DNA from: Gammaproteobacteria bacterium
GTDB lineage: Bacteria; Pseudomonadota; Gammaproteobacteria; Halothiobacillales; Halothiobacillaceae
Direction of reading: 5' to 3'
NCBI GenBank assembly: GCA_029335925.2
Contig: JARJMX020000176.1
Span: forward strand, 1-21,535
Length of the DNA: 21,535 bases
Positions 15,620-21,535 of the stretch are shown here, piece by piece (position 1 is the first letter of the stretch; every line of letters starts with the position of its first letter). The position numbers and the translations under genes are program-made. The notes beneath the pieces are model-generated. The model made no database searches. It saw nothing but the letters and a program-made list of their open reading frames with translations, and was not told where the DNA came from.

Positions 15620-16623
15620 GCGCACCCCGCATCCTGATCGTCGGCCCCGCCTGGGTGGGCGATATGGTCATGGCCCACAGCCTGATCCAGACCCTGCTGC
15701 AACGCCATTCCGGCGCAGTGATCGACGTGCTGGCTCCCCGCTGGTCGCTCCCCCTCCTAGCCCGCATGCCCGGGGTGCATGAGGGTATCGAAATGCCCCT
15801 CGGCCACGGGCAGATCGGCCTTGCCACCCGCTGGCGTCTGGGGCGCCGCCTGCGCGGCCGCTACACTCAGGCCATCATTTTGCCAGGATCGCTGAAGTCC
15901 GCCATCGTACCTTTCTTCGCCGGCATTCCTCAGCGCACCGGCTTTCGCGGTGAATATCGCTATGGTCTGATCAATGACATGCGCTCCCTGGACAAGGCCC
16001 GCCTGCCCATGACCGTGCAGCGCTTTACGGCCTTGGGTCTGCCTGCGCATGCCGTCATGCCTCCCCCCTATCCCCGGCCGCGCCTGACGGTGGACCCTGC
16101 GAACCAGGCGCGCCTGCTACGTGAACTGGCGCTGGATACCAGCCTACCGGTGATCGCCATGATGCCGGGGGCCGAATACGGCCCGGCCAAGCAATGGCCC
16201 CTGTCCCACTTTGCTGCACTGGCGCGCCACCTCGTGGCATCCGGGCGGCAGGTCTGGATCCTAGGCTCGGCCAAGGACCGCGCGGCAGGCGAGACGATCT
16301 CCAGCCAAGCAGGCGCAGGCGTGCTCAATCTCTGCGGGCAGACGCGGCTGGAGGATGCCGTGGACCTGCTCGCCCTCGCCCAAGCGGCAGTGACCAATGA
16401 CTCCGGCCTCATGCACGTCGCCGCCGCCTTGGATGTACCCACCATCGCCCTGTTTGGCTCCTCCTCCCCGGCCCATACTCCCCCGCTCTCTGCACGCGCA
16501 AAGGTGCTGTATTTGGGACTGGGGTGCTCGCCGTGCTTCAAGCGTGTTTGTCCGCTGGGGCATACGCGCTGTCTCTTTGAGATCCACCCCAGCCAGGTCA
16601 TGGAGGCCATTCAAGACCTCTGA
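15616..16623 (+). CDS. waaF: ADP-heptose:LPS heptosyltransferase II
   Basis: A 335-residue GT9 glycosyltransferase adding the second heptose to the LPS inner core on the cytoplasmic face of the inner membrane. The N-terminus [19 protein letters not shown] is the WaaF hallmark, as are [14 protein letters not shown] and the donor-site [13 protein letters not shown] (about residues 259-271) followed by [16 protein letters not shown] cysteine cluster near the C-terminus ([17 protein letters not shown]) is typical of this protein. The start overlaps the hldD stop by four bases (ATGA), and waaL starts 2 bases after its stop. No anomaly was seen. Confidence 0.94.
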   Translation: MSAPRILIVGPAWVGDMVMAHSLIQTLLQRHSGAVIDVLAPRWSLPLLARMPGVHEGIEMPLGHGQIGLATRWRLGRRLRGRYTQAIILPGSLKSAIVPFFAGIPQRTGFRGEYRYGLINDMRSLDKARLPMTVQRFTALGLPAHAVMPPPYPRPRLTVDPANQARLLRELALDTSLPVIAMMPGAEYGPAKQWPLSHFAALARHLVASGRQVWILGSAKDRAAGETISSQAGAGVLNLCGQTRLEDAVDLLALAQAAVTNDSGLMHVAAALDVPTIALFGSSSPAHTPPLSARAKVLYLGLGCSPCFKRVCPLGHTRCLFEIHPSQVMEAIQDL

Positions 16624-16625
16624 CG

Positions 16626-17978
16626 ATGCAAGCTGCCCTCCACCAAGGACTGACCCGGCACGGAGCCGCCGCGTCCATCGTTACATTCTTCGCTCTGTTG
16701 CTAGTGACGCGGCATACCTACAATGTCGGGCCGATCTTTCTACTGCTCGCCAGCGCAAGTCTCTGGCTGTCCGGCAGGCGCACCCCCCTACCCCCTCTCG
16801 CCTGGCCTCTGCTTATGGCCTTTAGTGGGTATGTCTTGGCGATCGGTTTATCTATGGTCGCCACCGGGGAGAGACTCTCCACCCTCGACAATCCCAGCCG
16901 CCTGCTCTTGCTGCTGGTCGTGCTCTGGGGCCTGTGGTGCTGGCCGTTCCGGCTCGAGGCCGTCTGGCTGGGGGCCAGCCTCGGCGCCTTTGGCGGACTT
17001 GGCATCGCCCTTTACCAGCGCTTTATCTTGGAGATGCCCCGTGCTGAAGGCTTCCAGCACCCGATCATGTTCGGTGATGTCGCCATGCTCCTTGGCCTTT
17101 TGGCCCTGGTGGGACTCGCTCATGCCCTGCACACCAGGCGCCTGCGCCGGATGCTGGTCCTCTACCTTGCCGCCTCCCTGGCCGGCCTTGTCACGTCCCT
17201 ACTCTCGGGCACACGAGGGGGATGGATCGGGCTGCCCGTGATCCTATTCGCACTCTATCGCTACTACGCCCCCATCCTTCCCCGCCGCTTGTGGCTTGGG
17301 AGCCTGATCGGCTTTGCACTGGTGGGGTTTATGACCTACACCATCCCAGCCACAGGGGTCGCTGATCGCATCCATCAGGCCATACACGAGGTTAAAACCT
17401 TCCATCAGGACACCGGAGCCGAAAGCTCCGTCGGCGCACGTTTGGAACTATGGCGTGCCGGGGCCAAGCTGGTCAGGGAAGCTGGGCTCCTGGGCCTGAG
17501 CGAGGCGCAGGTCCATGATCGACTGCGCGCCTTGGTGGATGAGGGCACGGTTCGCCCCCCCGTGCTGGAACAGCCCCATTTCCACAACGAGATCCTCCAA
17601 CACTGGATTCGACACGGACTGCTCGGACTTCTGGCCCTGCTTGCACTCTACTTTTTACCTTTGCGCACCTGTATGCGCCTGGTCACGATCCATGCCCCGG
17701 AGCTCAAGGCTGCCGCAATGGCCGGCGTAGTGACCCTTACCGCGATCATCGACTTTGGCCTCACCCAAACGTTCCTTCTCCACCAGATTGGTATGATGGC
17801 CTTTGGCTTCACCGTCACGGTCTTGTGGGTGGCCATGCTTCAAGCTCCCGCAACCAACGAAGGTGCATCCCTTAATGTTCGTTCCGACCTGGAACAACCT
17901 TACCTGCCTGAAGCTCTGCATCGACAACCTCCGACGGCATGCAGCCCATGCGCACGAGATCCTGATCCGCGTCAATGA
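16626..17978 (+). CDS. waaL: O-antigen ligase family protein (WaaL-like)
   Basis: A 450-residue polytopic membrane protein of the Wzy_C/O-antigen ligase family, which would transfer polymer from undecaprenyl diphosphate to lipid A-core at the periplasmic face. About ten to twelve hydrophobic segments are visible. SGTRGGWIGLPVILFALYRY (the conserved (T/R)RGGW block) and HFHNEILQHWIRHGLLG in the large periplasmic loop and after it are characteristic. It begins 2 bases after waaF. The last 34 residues, from N417 on (NVRSDLEQPYLPEALH and onward), are hydrophilic, rich in P and C, and run out of frame across the start of a glycosyltransferase fragment. The natural C-terminus was probably near residue 415, and the tail looks like read-through. 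The ligase role is inferred from family and context; WaaL and Wzy are hard to tell apart by sequence. Confidence 0.85.
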   Translation: MQAALHQGLTRHGAAASIVTFFALLLVTRHTYNVGPIFLLLASASLWLSGRRTPLPPLAWPLLMAFSGYVLAIGLSMVATGERLSTLDNPSRLLLLLVVLWGLWCWPFRLEAVWLGASLGAFGGLGIALYQRFILEMPRAEGFQHPIMFGDVAMLLGLLALVGLAHALHTRRLRRMLVLYLAASLAGLVTSLLSGTRGGWIGLPVILFALYRYYAPILPRRLWLGSLIGFALVGFMTYTIPATGVADRIHQAIHEVKTFHQDTGAESSVGARLELWRAGAKLVREAGLLGLSEAQVHDRLRALVDEGTVRPPVLEQPHFHNEILQHWIRHGLLGLLALLALYFLPLRTCMRLVTIHAPELKAAAMAGVVTLTAIIDFGLTQTFLLHQIGMMAFGFTVTVLWVAMLQAPATNEGASLNVRSDLEQPYLPEALHRQPPTACSPCARDPDPRQ

Positions 17979-18110
17979 GAGTTCGAATGGCTCCCTAGAT
18001 TGGCTGAGAAGCAAAGGAATCAACTTCTCGCACTCGTTGGGCACTATCGACCTCTGCCGTCAACTATTTTGCAAGTCCCGTCTAAAGTACACTTTTCCCG
18101 TTAGCCCACC
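17875..18110 (+). pseudogene. Truncated GT2-type glycosyltransferase fragment
   Basis: In a frame different from waaL, an ATG at 17875 opens MFVPTWNNLTCLKLCIDNLR, then HEILIRVNESSNGSLDWLRS and KGINFSHS. This resembles the first 60 or so residues of a family 2 glycosyltransferase (nucleotide-binding beta-alpha-beta unit with PTWN and VN-x-SxG). Similarity fades after about residue 60, and the frame runs into the next gene at about 18111 without the DxD motif or acceptor domain, so the product cannot be a complete enzyme. It overlaps the 3' end of waaL and directly abuts the next GT2. A deletion that removed the rest is the simplest reading. The family assignment rests on pattern recognition. 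Confidence 0.55.
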
Positions 18111-18851
18111 ATGCCGACCCTCTCCGTCATCCTCATCACCCTCAATGAAGCCGAGCGCTTAACCACAACGCTGGAGGCCATCGCCTGGGCGGATGAGATT
18201 GTGGTGGTGGATGCAGGAAGCACCGATGGCACGGTCGAGATCGCCCGGCGCTTCACCACTAAGGTGGTGATCACAGGCGATTGGCCGGGGTTTGGCCCGC
18301 AGAAGAACCGCGCCCTGGATATGGCGACCGGGGAGTGGGTGTTGTCTATCGATGCCGATGAGCGGGTGACGCCCGAGCTTGCCACGGAGATTCGCGCCAC
18401 CCTCGCCTCACCGCGCTTTACGGTCTACGCCATCCCGAGACTGTCAAGCTTCCTCGGTCGCCCCCTGCGGCACGGCGGGTGGTGGCCGGATTATGTCCCG
18501 CGCCTGTTTCGCCGTGATGCGGCACGCTTTTCTGAGGATGTAGTGCATGAGCGGCTGGTCTTTACCACAGCCATGGGCCGTTTGCGCAATCCCTTGGAAC
18601 ATGAGACCGTGCGCGATCTTGACCAGCTGCTGGAGAAACTGAACCGCTACAGCCACGCCGGTGCCGAGCGCCTCGCCCAAGCCGGCAAACGAAGCACCTT
18701 CAGGGGGGCCATAGGTCACGGCCTGTGGGCCTTCATCCGCACCTACTTACTTAAAGGCGGCTTTCTCGATGGCCGCGAAGGATTCATTATGGCAGTCGCC
18801 ACTGCCGAAAACGCCTACTACAAGCATCTTAAGCGGTTATACAGGCGATGA
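18111..18851 (+). CDS. WaaE-like GT2 LPS core glycosyltransferase
   Basis: A 246-residue GT-A glycosyltransferase of the WaaE/KdtX-like GT2 group, which in enterobacteria adds glucose to the first inner-core heptose. It has TLSVILITLNEAERL (3-17), EIVVVDAGSTDGT (29-41), the nucleotide/metal motif SIDADERV with D81-x-D83, and WWPDYVPRLFRRD. The C-terminal region (GFLDGREGFIMAVATAENAY and YYKHLKRLYRR) is also typical. Unlike most genes here it has no recognisable ribosome-binding site before its ATG (GTTAGCCCACC). That fits the idea that the sequence upstream was rearranged. The sugar and acceptor are inferred from family only. Confidence 0.87.
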   Translation: MPTLSVILITLNEAERLTTTLEAIAWADEIVVVDAGSTDGTVEIARRFTTKVVITGDWPGFGPQKNRALDMATGEWVLSIDADERVTPELATEIRATLASPRFTVYAIPRLSSFLGRPLRHGGWWPDYVPRLFRRDAARFSEDVVHERLVFTTAMGRLRNPLEHETVRDLDQLLEKLNRYSHAGAERLAQAGKRSTFRGAIGHGLWAFIRTYLLKGGFLDGREGFIMAVATAENAYYKHLKRLYRR

Positions 18852-18976
18852 ACGCAGGCGAACGTTTCACCGCCCCTCCCGTAAGGCCATGAGCAACGCA
18901 TTGGCTCACCGCATGGTATCTTGGCAAAAGCCCAAAGACGTCATTCTGTCGGCCAAATGTCCGCAAAACTGATCCC

Positions 18977-19702
18977 ATGCCCATTCCCATCCTGATGTAC
19001 CATCAGATCGACAACCCACCCGCACGGGGCACGCCCATGCGCGGTCTGGTGGTCTCGCCACGCCGCTTCGCCGCGCAGATGAGGCTGCTTAGCCGCATGG
19101 GCTATCGCGGCCTGTCGATGAGCGAGCTTGTGCCTTACCTCAACGGCGAGCGCCAGGGCAAGGTGGTGGGCATCACTTTCGACGATGGTTACCGCAACAC
19201 CCTCGAGCATGCCCTACCCATCCTCAAGGCGGAGGGCTTCACCGCGACTTGCTATGCCGTAAGCCGGAAGCTTGGCGGGTTCAATGACTGGGATGCCGCT
19301 TTAGGGGTACCGCAAAAGCCCTTGATGACCGCTGCGGAGCTTGCCGCCTGGGTCGCCGCTGGGATGGAGGTGGGGGCGCACACCCGCCACCACGTCGATC
19401 TCTCCGCACTGCCCGATGAAGAGGCCCAAACAGAGATCCGGCAAAGCCGCAGCGAACTGGAAAGGGTCATCCAAGCCCCGGTGCGTCATTTCTGCTACCC
19501 CTACGGGCGCTTTCGACCCGAACACGTGAATATGGTGCGCACTGCGGGATTTGCCACGGCCGTGACCGTAAGGCGTGGGCGGGTCACGGAGGCTGACGAC
19601 CTCTTCCAGCTCTCCCGCGTGCTGGTGGCCCAGGCCACCCACCTTGCGCAATTCGCCCTCAAGCTGTGGACAAACTACGAGGATCGGCGGGAGCGACGGT
19701 GA
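18977..19702 (+). CDS. Polysaccharide deacetylase (NodB-type)
   Basis: A 241-residue carbohydrate esterase 4 protein. It starts MPIPILMYHQID, carries the catalytic TFDDG (67-71, D69 base and D70 metal ligand), the metal-binding H135-x3-H139 (GAHTRHHVDLS) and FCYPYGRFRPEHV. It would remove N- or O-acetyl groups from a surface sugar. No signal peptide is visible, so it may act in the cytoplasm on a lipid-linked or core intermediate. A 125-base gap without a convincing gene precedes it; the stop overlaps the GTG start of the following GT4 by four bases (GTGA), tying it to core synthesis. A deacetylase paired with core glycosyltransferases suggests a deacetylated amino sugar in this LPS. Confidence 0.9.
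   Translation: MPIPILMYHQIDNPPARGTPMRGLVVSPRRFAAQMRLLSRMGYRGLSMSELVPYLNGERQGKVVGITFDDGYRNTLEHALPILKAEGFTATCYAVSRKLGGFNDWDAALGVPQKPLMTAAELAAWVAAGMEVGAHTRHHVDLSALPDEEAQTEIRQSRSELERVIQAPVRHFCYPYGRFRPEHVNMVRTAGFATAVTVRRGRVTEADDLFQLSRVLVAQATHLAQFALKLWTNYEDRRERR
19689..19693 (+). promoter_or_regulatory. Ribosome-binding site deciding the GTG start at 19699
   Basis: GGGAG lies 5 bases before the GTG at 19699, which itself overlaps the deacetylase stop (GTGA). This favours the GTG over the ATG at 19666, which is inside the deacetylase gene. Confidence 0.6.
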
Positions 19703-20859
19703 AACCACGCCTGCGTATCGCGATCCTCACCCGCAACTTCGACCCCATGGGCGGGGGTGCGGAACGCTATGCCGTGGCGCTGGCCGAACGGCTTGCAGTA
19801 CGGCATGAGGTGCACGTCTTCGCCCAGCATATCGCCCACCAAGCCCCCGGGCTGATCTACCACCGCTTACCCGCCTTAAGAAAGCCGCGCTGGATCAATC
19901 AGCTCCTATTCGCCTACCTTGCGCAGCGCCACACGCGAGTCGGGTTCGATATCATCCATGCCCATGAAAACGGCTGGGCAGGCGATGTGCAGACTGTGCA
20001 TGTGCGCCCCATGCGCCACAACCTGTTGGGCGGCCTCCGCGGGCTGCGGCGAGGGTTACGCTGGCTGAAGATCGCCACCAGCCCACGCCTTGCAACCTAT
20101 CTCTGGCTTGAGCGAAGTCGTTTCCGTCCCTGTCCTGGACGCAAGGTTGTGGCGGTGTCTGCGACCTTGCGGTACGAGGTGGCCATGAGCTACCCCGAGA
20201 GCGCGACCTGTCTTGCGGTGATCCCGCCCGGGGTCAGCTTGCCGGATAAGCCCCCCACGCAGGCCGAGGCGAGACGGGCGCTGGGGTTGCCCAAGGGCAT
20301 CCCCCTGCTACTATTCGTGGCCAATGACCTTGCGCGCAAGGGCCTGGATACCGCCTTGCAGGCCCTGCGAGATAGCGCCTCTGTACTTTCTCGGTGCCCC
20401 CAACTGGCCGTGGTGGGCGGGAGCCCTGAGCAGATTCACCACTACCGCCGTCTTGCCACCCGCCTGGGGCTGGAAGGGCAGGTGCACTTTCTCGGCCCCC
20501 AGCGGGCCATGAGCATCGTGTATGCCGCGGCTGACCTCTTGATCCACCCCACCCGCGAAGACACCTTCGGCATGGTGGTGCTGGAGGCCATGGCGCATGG
20601 CCTGCCGGTGGTGGTCAGCCGTGCGCCTTGGTGCGGCATGGCCGCCGACCTGAGTGAGAAGGAGGCTTGGCTTATGGATCATCCCGACGATGCCTCCAGC
20701 TTAGCCCAAGCCATTCAGCGCCTACTCACTGATGAAGCCCAGTGGAAACAGTTGGCCCGTACCGGACCGTTGGTCGCCGCACGTTACGCCTGGGACGACA
20801 TTGCTAAGCGGCACGAGGCCCTCTACCGCGAGCTGCTGGAGGCGCGATGCGCATCCTGA
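19699..20859 (+). CDS. GT4-family LPS core glycosyltransferase (WaaG-like position)
   Basis: A 386-residue retaining GT-B glycosyltransferase. After the GTG start comes LRIAILTRNFDPMGGGAERY (residues 5-24), whose GGGAE loop is typical of GT4 acceptor domains. The donor half has VANDLARKGLDTALQAL, and the E-x7-E motif in EDTFGMVVLEAMAHGLPVVV (about 286-305). The position between a deacetylase and waaC suggests core extension, as for WaaG, but identity is not high enough by eye to give that name. Its 3' end overlaps the waaC start by 13 bases; GGAGG within the last codons provides the waaC ribosome-binding site. Confidence 0.88.
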   Translation: MKPRLRIAILTRNFDPMGGGAERYAVALAERLAVRHEVHVFAQHIAHQAPGLIYHRLPALRKPRWINQLLFAYLAQRHTRVGFDIIHAHENGWAGDVQTVHVRPMRHNLLGGLRGLRRGLRWLKIATSPRLATYLWLERSRFRPCPGRKVVAVSATLRYEVAMSYPESATCLAVIPPGVSLPDKPPTQAEARRALGLPKGIPLLLFVANDLARKGLDTALQALRDSASVLSRCPQLAVVGGSPEQIHHYRRLATRLGLEGQVHFLGPQRAMSIVYAAADLLIHPTREDTFGMVVLEAMAHGLPVVVSRAPWCGMAADLSEKEAWLMDHPDDASSLAQAIQRLLTDEAQWKQLARTGPLVAARYAWDDIAKRHEALYRELLEARCAS

Positions 20860-21535
20860 TCGTCAAGACCTCCTCGCTCGGGGATGTGGTGCACATGCTC
20901 CCTGCCCTCACCGACGCGGCTCGCGCCATACCGGGACTGACCGCCGATTGGGTGGTGGAGGAGGGCTTTGCTGCGGTGCCGAGCTGGCACCCGGCCGTGG
21001 CGCGCATCCTCCCGATTGCTCTGCGCCGCTGGCGCAAGCGGCTGGGCGAGGCCACCGCCTGGCGCGAACTTGCGGCCGCCCGGCAGGCACTTGGCCAGAC
21101 CACCTACGACGCAGTGATCGACAGCCAGGGGCTTCTTAAGAGCGCCCTTTTCGCCCGCTGGGCACGGGGGCCACGCTGGGGGTATGACCAGAGCTCCTGC
21201 CGTGAGCCGCTAGCGAGCCTGTTCTACACCCACCGCGTGCACGTGCCGCGTGGGCTGCACGCCATCGAACGCTCCCGGCGTCTTTTGGCCGCTGCTTTGG
21301 GCTACCCTTTGAACGACGCAGCCGTGGACTATGGCCTCAGCACACTTGCTGAGCGCTTCCCCCCAAGCCTGCCTGGCCTGCCCGAACGCTACGTCGTGGC
21401 CCTGCATGGCACCAGCCGCATCGACAAGGAATGGCCCGAGGCGTATTGGATCGCGGTCGGCCTCGCCTTAGCCCAGCACGGGCTCGCCCTGCTCCTGCCC
21501 TGGGGCAATCCGCGCGAGCATGAGCGTGCTCAACG
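20847..21535 (+). CDS. waaC: ADP-heptose:LPS heptosyltransferase I, N-terminal part
   Basis: The first 229 codons of a GT9 heptosyltransferase that adds the first heptose to Kdo2-lipid A; the window ends inside the gene. MRILIVKTSSLGDVVHMLPA is the WaaC signature. VIDSQGLLKSALFARWARG, GYDQSSCREPLASLFY and VALHGTSRIDKEWPEAYW (the donor-binding loop) support WaaC rather than WaaF. The ATG at 20847 is preceded by GGAGG at 20838-20842. The frame overlaps the upstream GT4 gene by 13 bases. The C-terminal donor-site motifs lie outside the window. Confidence 0.93.
   Translation, partial: MRILIVKTSSLGDVVHMLPALTDAARAIPGLTADWVVEEGFAAVPSWHPAVARILPIALRRWRKRLGEATAWRELAAARQALGQTTYDAVIDSQGLLKSALFARWARGPRWGYDQSSCREPLASLFYTHRVHVPRGLHAIERSRRLLAAALGYPLNDAAVDYGLSTLAERFPPSLPGLPERYVVALHGTSRIDKEWPEAYWIAVGLALAQHGLALLLPWGNPREHERAQ

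Noticed and set aside
18769..18972. A 67-codon open frame spanning the end of the GT2 gene and the following gap
   Set aside because: It begins inside the WaaE-like gene in another frame, has no family resemblance and no ribosome-binding site; the gap 18852-18976 appears to hold no gene.

Overview
The window looks like a high-GC chromosomal segment of a sulfur-oxidising gammaproteobacterium. The evidence is a flavocytochrome c sulfide dehydrogenase gene at the left edge, typical proteobacterial housekeeping genes (rlmJ, glnE, ilvE) and a lipopolysaccharide (LPS) inner-core cluster with the fused, bifunctional hldE. The genus cannot be fixed from the sequence. No tRNA, rRNA, CRISPR array, insertion sequence or phage gene was recognised, and no gap between genes exceeds about 210 bases.

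Layout. (1) 2-703: the 3' end of fccB on the + strand, closed by a strong intrinsic terminator. (2) 705-6681: a minus-strand block. In order of transcription it holds a DUF2238-type membrane protein, a nitroreductase, an SO_0444-type metal efflux permease, a YfcE-like phosphoesterase, a PfkB sugar kinase fused to a Rieske [2Fe-2S] domain, a GT4 glycosyltransferase and a PAP2 phosphatase. Most neighbours overlap or nearly touch, as in an operon. The first two genes are each frameshifted inside a G/C homopolymer. (3) 6712-11980, + strand: rlmJ, glnE, ilvE and a small CHCC zinc-finger protein. Three short REP-like elements lie in the gaps around these genes. (4) 12046-21535: LPS core genes. gmhB and gmhA run leftward and hldE-hldD-waaF-waaL run rightward from a 75-base divergent intergenic region. 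A glycosyltransferase fragment, a WaaE-like GT2, a polysaccharide deacetylase, a GT4 and waaC (cut by the window edge) follow.

How the genes work together. GmhA, HldE (kinase and adenylyltransferase), GmhB and HldD make up the whole route from sedoheptulose 7-phosphate to ADP-L-glycero-D-manno-heptose. WaaC and WaaF use this donor to build the inner core, the GT2 and GT4 enzymes would extend it, and WaaL would attach O-antigen.

The points most worth a second look are the PfkB-Rieske fusion, the homopolymer-disrupted gene pair, the glycosyltransferase fragment under the waaL 3' end and the REP-like family. I see no defence system, and nothing that I can firmly call a new multi-gene system.
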